This document shows, in pieces, positions 27,420-38,207 of a DNA stretch of 64,000 bases. Position 1 is the stretch's first letter. Every line of letters starts with the position of its first letter. The notes under the pieces are model-generated. The model was given only the letters and a program-made list of their open reading frames with translations, was not told the DNA's origin and did not search any database. Origin of the DNA: Clostridium gallinarum (GTDB lineage Bacteria; Bacillota; Clostridia; Clostridiales; Clostridiaceae); assembly GCF_014836325.1 (NCBI RefSeq), contig NZ_JACSQZ010000010.1, positions 1-64,000 of the forward strand. The letters run 5' to 3'. A program made the translations under genes and the position numbers.

Positions 27420-27481
27420 ATTTAACACCCTTAGTATATCTATCATATAATATTTTGAAAGATTCTAGGGAGGTATTAAAT

Positions 27482-27895
27482 TTGGATATTAGCTACATAG
27501 AAGAATATATTAAAAATCTTGATTTAAGTATTACAGAACTAGAATCTCTAGGTGCCTCATTTAATGTACTTGGATATTCAATAATTTTTTATGGTTCTAA
27601 AAAAGAAAATTATGATTTGCTTATAAATAATGAATCCGATGTAACCCCTTCTGAACTACTTTTACTAGGACAATATATTATAGTAGTAGGTTATTTAATT
27701 CTATGTTTTGTTGGAAAAAAACGATTTGAGTCAAGTTTACTTAAAGTAGAATATTTAGATATGCAAAGAAATTTATCTGCATATAAATTACTTGAAAGGT
27801 CTTATATAATAAGTTCTTTTGCAAACTTTTTAAGACTTGAGGCCTTTTATGAAATTTTCTTAGAAATAAATTCATTAAGTAATGAAAATGAATAG
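27482..27895 (+). CDS. hypothetical small membrane protein
   Basis: A 137-residue protein with two hydrophobic helices (about 22-40 and 60-80) and a weaker third near the C terminus. The TTG at 27482 is chosen because AGGGAGG ends eight bases upstream; an earlier start would place that site inside the gene. I recognise no family. Helix spacing recalls the 174-residue protein at 24872-25396. A terminator overlaps its stop. Confidence 0.6.
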   Translation: MDISYIEEYIKNLDLSITELESLGASFNVLGYSIIFYGSKKENYDLLINNESDVTPSELLLLGQYIIVVGYLILCFVGKKRFESSLLKVEYLDMQRNLSAYKLLERSYIISSFANFLRLEAFYEIFLEINSLSNENE

Positions 27896-27920
27896 AGGCT
27901 ATTTGAAACAGCCTCTATTT
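27894..27920 (+). terminator. terminator after the 137-residue membrane protein gene
   Basis: AGAGGCT pairs with AGCCTCT around nine bases, followed by a T-rich stretch; the left arm overlaps the stop codon. Confidence 0.7.
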
Positions 27921-27940
27921 TATATTTCTTAAATAAAAAA

Positions 27941-28041
27941 AGAGATAAACATTATATTCCTTGTTCCGTCACATGCGCTCCAAGTCAACCTCATACAATG
28001 TTTATCTCTTTGCAAGCTGAAAGAAGGAAATTATAAAAACT
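27941..28041 (-). repeat. structured dispersed element, copy 2, with conserved flank
   Basis: The outer stem AGAGATAAACATTATA pairs with TACAATGTTTATCTCT (27994-28009). The apical loop keeps TTCCTTGTTCCGTC and GCTCCAAGTCAA. Beyond the stem, GAAGGAAATTATAAAAACT (about 28022-28040) is shared with copy 3, so the unit is about 100 bp. Read on the minus strand it ends in seven T. It lies beyond the DegV terminator. Confidence 0.85.
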
Positions 28042-28086
28042 TATTCACAGGGTAACATTTTACAATTTTCTATAAAATAAAAGAAG

Positions 28087-28122
28087 CACAATATCTTTGT
28101 TCTTATACAAAGATATTGTGCA
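28087..28122 (-). terminator. terminator of the DegV gene
   Basis: A perfect 14-bp stem (GCACAATATCTTTG with CAAAGATATTGTGC, 8-base loop) directly follows the DegV stop, with a T-rich tail on the minus strand. Confidence 0.85.
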
Positions 28123-28127
28123 TTAAA

Positions 28128-28979
28128 TTACTTTAATAAATCATGCTTTTTTATACTTTGAATTGCTACACAACTTGGACCGCCCTGTGTAATAAAAACA
28201 GGTCCTAATTCTTTTATTTCAATATCAGCATCAGGAATTTCACTTAATATAACACTTTTTGCTTCCTCTGCTAAATCTATATTTAAAGCATGTGTAATAT
28301 AAATCTTATATTCATTATTAACATTTTTTTCCATAAAATATTCTGCTATCTTTTTTATAGCTTTTTTAAATGTACGTTTTGCAGTAAACTTAGTTAATGA
28401 TTTTCCATCTTCTGCAAGCATCATAACTGGTACTAATTTTATTGCACTACCAATTTTACCAACTAATGAAGATATTCTTCCACCTCTTACTAAAAAATCA
28501 AAATCATTTGGTATTAAAAACGATATAGAAGTTTCTATATATTTATCTATTTCTTTTATAATTTCAGTCTTACCATAACCATTTTCAACTAACTTAACTG
28601 CTAAGTCTACTAAGTATCTCTGTGGTCCACATAATGTTCTTGAATTAATTACTTCTATTCTTTCTGGATTACTATCCATATTTTTTGCCATACATGCAGA
28701 ATTATATGTTCCTGATAATCCATCTGCCATAGAAATATTAATTATCTCATCATCTGGATATTTATTATATAAACTAGCAACTTGTCCAATTGGAGGCTGA
28801 GAAGACATAGGTACATGACCTTCATTTATTAACTCAATAAACTCTCTTGAAGATATATCTTCATATTCTATATAAGTTTTATCATTAATAGTTACTACTA
28901 ATGGTGAAATATCTACACTATTCGCTTGTCCTTCTTCTACTGAGTAAAGTGCAGATGAGTCTGACATAATTTTAATCAT
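28128..28979 (-). CDS. DegV-family fatty-acid-binding protein
   Basis: A 283-residue DegV protein. These bind a fatty acid between two alpha/beta domains and, as FakB, present it to the kinase FakA for phosphorylation. Visible motifs: IKIMSDSSALYS at the start, the TSQP-like region MSSQPPIGQ, MADGLSGTYNSA, and the late FLVRGGRISSLVG. No fakA is nearby. The ATG at 28979 is preferred because GGAG lies seven bases upstream; an ATG at 28997 lacks a ribosome binding site. Confidence 0.9.
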   Translation of the reverse strand: MIKIMSDSSALYSVEEGQANSVDISPLVVTINDKTYIEYEDISSREFIELINEGHVPMSSQPPIGQVASLYNKYPDDEIINISMADGLSGTYNSACMAKNMDSNPERIEVINSRTLCGPQRYLVDLAVKLVENGYGKTEIIKEIDKYIETSISFLIPNDFDFLVRGGRISSLVGKIGSAIKLVPVMMLAEDGKSLTKFTAKRTFKKAIKKIAEYFMEKNVNNEYKIYITHALNIDLAEEAKSVILSEIPDADIEIKELGPVFITQGGPSCVAIQSIKKHDLLK

Positions 28980-29012
28980 CTTTTCTCTCCAATTCATATC
29001 TTTATATTATTT

Positions 29013-29063
29013 AAACAATTGTTTTACCATTTCAGAGTACCATGTAAATATCTATTTGGTCAA
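29013..29063 (-). promoter_or_regulatory. DegV promoter with downstream palindrome
   Basis: On the minus strand TTGACC (29063-29058) and TACTCT (29039-29034) are 18 bases apart. A perfect 12-bp palindrome AAACAATTGTTT (29013-29024) lies just downstream, where a repressor could sit. Confidence 0.4.
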
Positions 29064-29107
29064 TATATTTTTTGTAAACATTTAATTTTTTAATCTCAAA
29101 ATTCTCT

Positions 29108-29578
29108 CTAATTAATAACTACTTTACTCCCTGCTGGAATATTATCATATATCCATTTAGCATCTACCTTTGTCAATCTAATACATCCATCTGATAAAGC
29201 CATTCCAAGTCTTCCATCTCTAACACTTCCATCTAAGTTATATATAATTGAATGGAAAAGATAGTTACCTTTAAATTGTGTATAATACCAACATTTATAT
29301 CCCTTTTCAATTCCAAAATAAAGACCTTTTATACCAACTTCATATGTTCCTACAGGTGTAGGCGTAGTCTTCTTTCCTATAGTACAAATATAACTTTTTA
29401 TTAATTGCCAGTTATTTTTTGATCCCATTAAAATATTAACCTTAAAATTCTTTAAATCTACCCAAATAAAATATTTTGTCTTACTTACAAATCCTGCTGA
29501 ATTTATATAATCTGTGGTTTTATCGATATAATTTTTTTCACCTCTATGCTTCCAATAATTCTTGTTAAAAATACTCAA
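29108..29578 (-). CDS. L,D-transpeptidase (YkuD domain)
   Basis: A 156-residue protein that is mostly one YkuD domain, which forms 3-3 peptide cross-links or attaches proteins in peptidoglycan. The catalytic region has FHSIIYN and SDGCIRL with the nucleophilic Cys. The TTG at 29578 is chosen because GGAGG lies seven bases upstream. A longer reading from 29629 would add a hydrophobic stretch (YYICIIYFINLYGG) that could act as an anchor, but the ribosome binding site would then be inside the gene. Without it, no export signal is visible, which is odd for a wall enzyme. Confidence 0.85.
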   Translation of the reverse strand: MSIFNKNYWKHRGEKNYIDKTTDYINSAGFVSKTKYFIWVDLKNFKVNILMGSKNNWQLIKSYICTIGKKTTPTPVGTYEVGIKGLYFGIEKGYKCWYYTQFKGNYLFHSIIYNLDGSVRDGRLGMALSDGCIRLTKVDAKWIYDNIPAGSKVVIN

Positions 29579-29629
29579 TTTAATACCTCCATATAAGTTT
29601 ATAAAATATATTATGCAGATATAATACAA

Positions 29630-29950
29630 ATTTCTAAAATTATTAAAATTTTCTTATTTAATTAATTCTATAAATCACATTCTTTTAATTACATTAAAAA
29701 TAGTTTTATTAGTTTATTTTAGGTATATTATTTATACTAAATTCATATATTTTTCTAGTATAAATAATCTATAAATAAGATTCTAGTATACTATTTATAA
29801 AATTTTATTATATTTCATTTAATTTATACGTTAATTTCCCACTTTAATAATATTTAACTTTTATTATTAATTTATCATAATTATTTCACATTACCATTAA
29901 TATTTGTTTTAATTTTCTGAATTTTATTAACAATTTATCATTACCATTAT
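29630..29950. other. AT-rich intergenic stretch with an inverted repeat
   Basis: No gene is seen. ATTATTTATACTA (29727-29739) and TAGTATAAATAAT (29756-29768) are exact complements with a 16-base loop, and a related TAGTATACTATTTATAA follows near 29784-29800. There is no T-run that makes it a clear terminator. Confidence 0.5.
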
Positions 29951-29979
29951 TTGCTTTTTATTATATACTTATGTAAAAT
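29951..29979 (+). promoter_or_regulatory. sigma-A promoter for the L25 leader
   Basis: TTGCTT (29951-29956) and TAAAAT (29974-29979) are 17 bases apart, giving a transcript start about 130 bases before the L25 ATG. Confidence 0.6.
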
Positions 29980-29990
29980 TATAATAATAT

Positions 29991-30103
29991 GAAGGAGGCT
30001 GATGCATATGTGGGGCTTAGATTAAGCTCTATTATTGTTTTATAGTAGTAATACCTTAAATTTATAGAGCTTAATAATCAATTCATTAAAAAGCTATTTA
30101 AGG
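29991..30103 (+). promoter_or_regulatory. structured leader of the L25/Ctc gene
   Basis: A strong AAGGAGG (29992-29998) precedes a tiny ORF of five to seven codons (ATG at 30002 or 30008, reading MWGLD, stop at 30023-30025) that runs into ATTAAGCTCTAT (30021-30032), an exact complement of ATAGAGCTTAAT (30064-30075). CCTTAAAT (30054-30061) can pair with ATTTAAGG (30096-30103), covering the L25 ribosome binding site. This suggests leader-peptide or autogenous control; no known family is matched. Confidence 0.5.
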
Positions 30104-30115
30104 AGGTACTTATAA

Positions 30116-30667
30116 ATGACAAATTTAAATTTTAAAGTATATGAAAGAAATGTAAAAGAAAATCAAAATAGACTTAGGAAAACTGGACAAATCCCAGGAA
30201 TAATATATGGTGAATTTCTAGAGGAAACTATACCAGTTAAAATGTGTAATGCTGAACTTAGAAGAATGCTTAGAAAAAATAGCAGTGGATCTATATTAAA
30301 CGTTTCACTTGAAGATAAAACAATTAATTGTGTAGTTAAAGAAGTACAAAAAAATGATAGACATGAAATTATTCATGTAGATTTTCAATATATAAAACCA
30401 AATGAAATTATTAAAATGAGGATTCCAATTAAGTTTATTGGACAAGATATCTTAGAATCTAAGAGACTTACATTAGAAACTCATAATTTATATATAGATT
30501 TACAAGGAGATGTTGAAAAAATTCCTGAATCTATCGAATTAGATGCATCTCAAATGAGTCTAGATGATAAAGTATTAATTGAGGATATTGTTATTCCACA
30601 GGATATAACAATTTTAAGTGACCCTAAAACTTTACTTGCAGTAGTAAGTAGCCAATATTTTAATTAA
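30116..30667 (+). CDS. ctc: 50S ribosomal protein L25 / general stress protein Ctc
   Basis: A 183-residue protein with the two-domain Ctc layout: an N-terminal L25 domain of about 90 residues that binds 5S rRNA (RKTGQIPGIIYG, NDRHEIIHVDF) and a C-terminal TL5-type beta domain (IPIKFIGQ, LYIDLQGDVEKIPE). In Bacillus ctc is stress-inducible. It stands alone with its own promoter, leader structure and terminator. The ATG follows AAGGAGGTAC. Confidence 0.93.
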   Translation: MTNLNFKVYERNVKENQNRLRKTGQIPGIIYGEFLEETIPVKMCNAELRRMLRKNSSGSILNVSLEDKTINCVVKEVQKNDRHEIIHVDFQYIKPNEIIKMRIPIKFIGQDILESKRLTLETHNLYIDLQGDVEKIPESIELDASQMSLDDKVLIEDIVIPQDITILSDPKTLLAVVSSQYFN

Positions 30668-30687
30668 ATTATATTTTATAATTTTAA

Positions 30688-30723
30688 AAGGATGATTCTT
30701 AACCTATAAGAATCATCCTTTTA
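30688..30723. terminator. convergent terminator after ctc
   Basis: A 14-bp stem (AAGGATGATTCTTA with TAAGAATCATCCTT, 5-base loop) with T-tails, between ctc and the convergent bglA. Confidence 0.88.
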
Positions 30724-30744
30724 GTTAATTAAAATATAATTATT

Positions 30745-32214
<1,470 letters not shown>

Positions 32215-32268
32215 TTACAAACTTAAAATATCTATCAAATAAATTTATTTATATCTTAATTATCTATT

Positions 32269-32292
32269 AAAGGGCTGATTACTCAGCCCTCT
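32269..32292 (-). terminator. hairpin between bglP and bglA
   Basis: AGGGCTGA pairs with TCAGCCCT around four bases, close after the bglP stop. Its weak T-run suggests partial termination or mRNA processing within the operon. Confidence 0.55.
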
Positions 32293-32297
32293 AACTT

Positions 32298-34172
<1,875 letters not shown>

Positions 34173-34201
34173 TTAATTCCTCACTTTCAAAATTTATTAT
34201 T

Positions 34202-34250
34202 AGTAAATTTGAAGAATTAAGGTTTTGCCTGATCGAATCAGTTACAATCC
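34202..34250 (-). promoter_or_regulatory. RAT site 3 with Shine-Dalgarno hairpin (bglP leader)
   Basis: A 31-base ribonucleic antiterminator sequence (34220-34250), identical to RAT 2, has the family ends GGATTG and GGCAAAACCT. No T-run terminator follows. Instead CTTAATTC and TTCAAATTT just after it can pair with AAATTTTGAA and GAATTAAG, which surround the bglP ribosome binding site GAGGAA. Confidence 0.7.
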
Positions 34251-34323
34251 TATGAAACTTCTGGTTATAAATTTAAATATCTACTATCACCTCTTCTAAA
34301 AATTATTATCAGTATTTTTATAT

Positions 34324-34448
34324 AAAAAAACCTAAATTAACATAAATACTTAACTCTAAACTAGATAGTAATGCGCAAATATATCACTATATATTAGTTA
34401 AATATTATTGTTAACTTAGGTTTTGCCTGATCGAATCAGTTACAATCC
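34324..34448 (-). promoter_or_regulatory. RAT site 2 and overlapping terminator
   Basis: RAT 2 (34418-34448) lies between licT and bglP. Its 3' part overlaps the arm of a terminator (AACCTAA...TTAAC with GTTAA...TTAGGTT, near 34324-34422) ending in a run of T on the minus strand. This is the standard BglG/LicT arrangement. Confidence 0.85.
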
Positions 34449-34459
34449 AAAAGTCATTA

Positions 34460-35296
34460 TTATTGATTTTCTTTTACAACTCTTGCAGTATGTACTATTA
34501 AATATAACTTTTCTTCTTTAGTCAAGTCGCTATTAAACTTTTGTTTTATAAATCCTTCTATCTTCTTTGTACATTCATAAGATTTAGGATACTTATTTTT
34601 TATAATTTCAAATAATTCATTATCATTATCTTCATAATAATTTCCATTTACTAATCGTTGAGCAAAAAACTTTAAATGTGTAACAAATCTATAATAATTT
34701 ATTGATTCCTCATCAAACTCTATATTGAAATGATATTTAACTATTTTTAACATTTCATTTATTAAGTTTACTATATCTACAATCTGAGGCATGTCTTGAT
34801 TTAATTCACCATTTAAAATATGCATTGCTATAGTTGCTGCTTCATCTTCGGGAAGTTCTACTCCTAGTCTATTCTTTATCATTTCTAATGCTTTAAGACC
34901 TATTTCAAACTCATTTTTATGAAGCCTTTTAATATCCCATAATAGGACATTTTTCATTTCTAAATGACTTTTATATCTTAATACTGAAAAACTTATATGG
35001 TCAGTAAGTGTTAAATATATATTCTCATTTAATTTAGTGGCTAACTTTTCTTCTGCATATTTTATTATCTCTTCTGCTATTTCTAAATTTTCTACAGGTA
35101 TATCTTTAATTAGTTCTACTAATTTATTATTTATACTTTTATTTTTTAGTACAAATATTTTATCAATCTTTTCCTCATCTATAGCATCACCTTTCTTTTT
35201 TTGAAAGGCTATCCCTCTCCCCATAACCACTGCTTCTTCATTATCTTCATTAATAATAGTTATAACATTGTTATTTAACACTTTATTTATAAGCAT
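34460..35296 (-). CDS. licT: BglG/LicT-family transcription antiterminator
   Basis: A 278-residue antiterminator: N-terminal CAT RNA-binding domain (about 1-55, KVLNNNVITIINEDNEEAVVMGRGIAF), PRD1 with the conserved His in TLTDHISF, and PRD2 with HLKFFAQR and IVHTARVV. Unphosphorylated by the PTS, it binds RAT hairpins and prevents termination. It is first in the operon with its own RAT/terminator upstream, so it autoregulates. Confidence 0.95.
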   Translation of the reverse strand: MLINKVLNNNVITIINEDNEEAVVMGRGIAFQKKKGDAIDEEKIDKIFVLKNKSINNKLVELIKDIPVENLEIAEEIIKYAEEKLATKLNENIYLTLTDHISFSVLRYKSHLEMKNVLLWDIKRLHKNEFEIGLKALEMIKNRLGVELPEDEAATIAMHILNGELNQDMPQIVDIVNLINEMLKIVKYHFNIEFDEESINYYRFVTHLKFFAQRLVNGNYYEDNDNELFEIIKNKYPKSYECTKKIEGFIKQKFNSDLTKEEKLYLIVHTARVVKENQ

Positions 35297-35362
35297 ATCT
35301 CTAACTCCTTCTCTTATTGTTATATTAGAAATATTTTATCATAAGAATATTTTTGAACACAA

Positions 35363-35452
35363 AAAACCTAAATTAATAGCAAATAGTATAGTACTTGTAC
35401 TAATACTAATTTGATATCAATTTAGGTTTTGCCTGCTTCCCAGTAACAATCC
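35363..35452 (-). promoter_or_regulatory. RAT site 1 and overlapping terminator (licT leader)
   Basis: A 29-base RAT (35424-35452), close to the LicT consensus, overlaps one arm of a terminator formed by AATTTAGGTTTT (35419-35430) and AAAACCTAAATT (35363-35374) with a T-run on the minus strand. Confidence 0.88.
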
Positions 35453-35480
35453 TTAAATGAATCATCATTAATATACTATT

Positions 35481-35509
35481 ATATTATTATATTCTGTAAA
35501 CATTGTCAA
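35481..35509 (-). promoter_or_regulatory. sigma-A promoter of the bgl operon
   Basis: TTGACA (35509-35504) and TAATAT (35486-35481) on the minus strand are 17 bases apart, about 30 bases upstream of RAT 1. Confidence 0.7.
35495..35508. promoter_or_regulatory. cre-like site (CcpA) at the bgl promoter
   Basis: TGTAAACATTGTCA matches the cre consensus TGWAANCGNTNWCA except for A at the central G. It overlaps the -35 box, a repressing position. Catabolite repression of a beta-glucoside operon is expected. Confidence 0.6.
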
Positions 35510-35547
35510 CATGTTTGTAGGATAATTTTAATTAAAATATAATTTTT

Positions 35548-36183
35548 TTATAAAAAAATTATATTTTCGACTTTTTCTTTAAACATTTTATTTATAATAA
35601 GAACTATTCTTCCTACTAATATAGCTGATAATACTGTTCCAATCCCAATTCCATCTAAGTTCTTACCTGAAAATAGTAATATTAAAACAGCTAAACTTAC
35701 TACTACACAATCAAAATATATTTTTACTTTTCCAAACTCTTTATTAACTTTAGTACTAATAACTTTAGTTAATCCGTCTGGAGCAACAGGTACTATATTT
35801 GATGTTATAGTTAAAAATACCCCCATTGCAGTAATAAAAAAACTTAATATAACCAATATTACTCTCATAAAATAATTTTCTAAATTTATATTAATAATTA
35901 TATTAAAAAAATTAACTAATTGTCCGAATACTACTGCAAATATAATTTGAAGTAATTGAATCTTTTTAAAATCTCTTTTTAAAATAATCATTTGAATAAT
36001 TACATAAAATATAAATAATATAGTTGATGCAACTCCTAAGCTTATATTACTTACTTTTGTTAAACTAAATGGAATTGAACTTATTGGGGATACTCCAAGT
36101 TTAGATTTAATTGCTAAAACACTACCTAATGCCAATAAAAATAATCCTATAATATAGAATATAATTCTATTTAAATTCTTCAT
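35548..36183 (-). CDS. YczE/YyaS-type membrane protein
   Basis: A 211-residue membrane protein with five to six helices. Motifs typical of the YczE/YitT-like family: GSVLAIKSKLGVSPISSIPF near the start and VAPDGLTKVIST in the middle. Function is not established; family members are sometimes next to surfactin or transport genes. Single gene, with 46 bases to the bgl promoter region downstream. Confidence 0.8.
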   Translation of the reverse strand: MKNLNRIIFYIIGLFLLALGSVLAIKSKLGVSPISSIPFSLTKVSNISLGVASTILFIFYVIIQMIILKRDFKKIQLLQIIFAVVFGQLVNFFNIIININLENYFMRVILVILSFFITAMGVFLTITSNIVPVAPDGLTKVISTKVNKEFGKVKIYFDCVVVSLAVLILLFSGKNLDGIGIGTVLSAILVGRIVLIINKMFKEKVENIIFL

Positions 36184-36302
36184 TAATTTCTCCTAAGTTT
36201 ATTAAATTTATATTTGCGCATTACTAACTTAAAATTATACTAAATTTTTTTTCATTTTTCTATCTTTTGTTTTAATTAATACACTAATAAAAATTTTTAT
36301 AA

Positions 36303-36332
36303 AAAAAGAACTGTTTACTCACAGCTCTTTTT
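36303..36332 (-). terminator. terminator of the pit operon
   Basis: AAAGAACTGT and ACAGCTCTTT pair with one mismatch, six-base loop, T-run on the minus strand, right after the DUF47 stop. Confidence 0.75.
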
Positions 36333-36342
36333 ATACTATGTA

Positions 36343-36966
36343 TTAAGAATTTTTCATTATTACACTTTCAACTACATTTGCAACATTTTCGCAAACATCA
36401 CAGCATCTTTCAAAATATTTAAAAGTATCTGTCCAAGTCATTAATTCAACTGGATCTTTTGAATTTAAATAAAAATTTCTTATAGTATTAATATATAGCT
36501 TGTCTCCATCTTCTTCTAAATCATTAATATCAATGATAAGCTTTTGGATTTTAGAAGATTTCTTAAAGTTATAAAACTCTTTCATAACTTCCTTTAATAC
36601 ATCACAATTCTTTATTATAATATTGGAGAACTCTAAAGCTTCTTTTTTTATTTCAACTATATTATACATATATATTCTTGTTAATACATCTTCTATAGAA
36701 TCAGTAACATTATCTATTTGATGTGCTAAATCTATAATATCTCCTCTTTCAATTGGAGTAATAAATTCCTTAGCTAATTTATTCATCATTTCATGTTTTT
36801 TTAAATCGGCATTATGTTCAATTTCATGCATTTCTTTTATTTTATCTTCTATTTCATTTGAATTAAAATTTACTAATGTACTATGAAGTAAATTTGCAGC
36901 ATCACAAGAATAATCTACTAATTCTGCTAGCATTTCAAAATAATTATTTTCTTTTTTACCTATCAT
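36343..36966 (-). CDS. DUF47/PhoU-like Pit accessory protein
   Basis: A 207-residue all-helical protein of the DUF47 (YkaA) family. It has acid/His metal-binding helices typical of PhoU-like bundles (KEMHEIEHNADLKKHEM and DLAHQIDNVTDSIEDV). Such proteins accompany Pit transporters and modulate phosphate uptake. It lies 25 bases after the pit gene in the same operon. Confidence 0.92.
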   Translation of the reverse strand: MIGKKENNYFEMLAELVDYSCDAANLLHSTLVNFNSNEIEDKIKEMHEIEHNADLKKHEMMNKLAKEFITPIERGDIIDLAHQIDNVTDSIEDVLTRIYMYNIVEIKKEALEFSNIIIKNCDVLKEVMKEFYNFKKSSKIQKLIIDINDLEEDGDKLYINTIRNFYLNSKDPVELMTWTDTFKYFERCCDVCENVANVVESVIMKNS

Positions 36967-36991
36967 TAAATTTCACTCCTATATATTAAAT

Positions 36992-38044
36992 TTAAAATAT
37001 CCAAATAAATAATTCTGCCATTAAAAACCCTATTATTCCGCATCCTGGAAATGTTAATATCCATGTCCAAATCATTTCTTTAACAACACCCCAATTGACA
37101 GAACTTAATCTTTTAGCAGCTCCAACTCCCATTATTGCTGTAGTTTTTGTATGAGTTGTACTTACAGGAATACCTGTTACTGAAGATAATAGAAGACATC
37201 CTGCTCCTGCTAAATCTGCTGCAAACCCTTGATACTGTTCAAGCTTGACCATATCCATACCAACAGCTTTTATTATCTTATATCCACCTATAGATGTTCC
37301 TAGGGCCATAACTAAAGAACAAAGAATCATTAACCATACTGGTATAACAAAGCTTTCAATGTCACTTCTTCCATTAGCTAGAAAAATACCTAACATAAAT
37401 ACCCCCATAAATTTTTGTCCATCTTGAGCTCCATGCATAAATGCCATAGCAGCCCCTCCACATATCTGAGAGTATTTGAAAAATCCACTAGTTTTTCTAC
37501 GATCAAATCCCTTAAATATAAAACCAATTATTTTAACAGTGATCCATCCCATAAAAAATCCTAAAAACGTAGAAAGTATTAGACCATATATTACCTTCAT
37601 CCACTCGCTACCATTTATCCCCTTAAGTCCACCTTGAAGTGCAATAGCTGCACCTGATATCCCTGCTATTAGTGCATGACTTTCACTAGTTGGAATTCCA
37701 AAATACCAAGCTGTTGTTGCCCAAACAACTATAGCAAATAAAGCAGCACATAAAGCTATTAAAGAATAATGTGCATCCCCTTTAAAATCAACCATATTAT
37801 ATATGGTTTGTGCAACATTTGCATTAATCATAGTCATTACAAATACGCCTAAAAAATTAAAAATTGTAGCCATTAAAATAGCTGCCTTTGGTCCTATTGC
37901 TCTTGTAGATACACATGTTGCAATTGCATTAGGTGCATCTGTCCATCCATTTACTAAAATTACCCCTAATGTTAAAATAACCGTAATTAATAATGGAATA
38001 TTATTAATTAACTGTCCTAAAAATTCAAAAAAAGATATACTCAT
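36992..38044 (-). CDS. pit: inorganic phosphate transporter, Pit family
   Basis: A 350-residue permease with about ten helices. The duplicated PiT signature appears as NGWTDAPNAIATCVSTRA in the first half and GIPVSTTHTKTTAIMGVG in the second, with GIPTSESHALIAGISGAA between. It moves phosphate (as metal-phosphate) with protons or sodium. It is first in a two-gene operon with DUF47; no pst genes are near. Confidence 0.93.
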   Translation of the reverse strand: MSISFFEFLGQLINNIPLLITVILTLGVILVNGWTDAPNAIATCVSTRAIGPKAAILMATIFNFLGVFVMTMINANVAQTIYNMVDFKGDAHYSLIALCAALFAIVVWATTAWYFGIPTSESHALIAGISGAAIALQGGLKGINGSEWMKVIYGLILSTFLGFFMGWITVKIIGFIFKGFDRRKTSGFFKYSQICGGAAMAFMHGAQDGQKFMGVFMLGIFLANGRSDIESFVIPVWLMILCSLVMALGTSIGGYKIIKAVGMDMVKLEQYQGFAADLAGAGCLLLSSVTGIPVSTTHTKTTAIMGVGAAKRLSSVNWGVVKEMIWTWILTFPGCGIIGFLMAELFIWIF

Positions 38045-38170
38045 TAGATGTCTCCTTTCAAGTTATTCCTCGTTAACAAAATATTAATTATATATTAACA
38101 TTTTGTATTTCAATATTAAATATTTTTAACCAAATCTTAACATTGCAAATTGAAATAATTTTTTTATTAA

Positions 38171-38201
38171 AAAAAGCCTATGTATAAATCATAGACTTTT
38201 A
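38171..38201 (-). terminator. terminator after the HMA-like gene
   Basis: AAAAAGCCTATG pairs with CATAGACTTTT (one G-U), with a T-run on the minus strand, close after the stop. Confidence 0.75.
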
Positions 38202-38207
38202 CTATTA

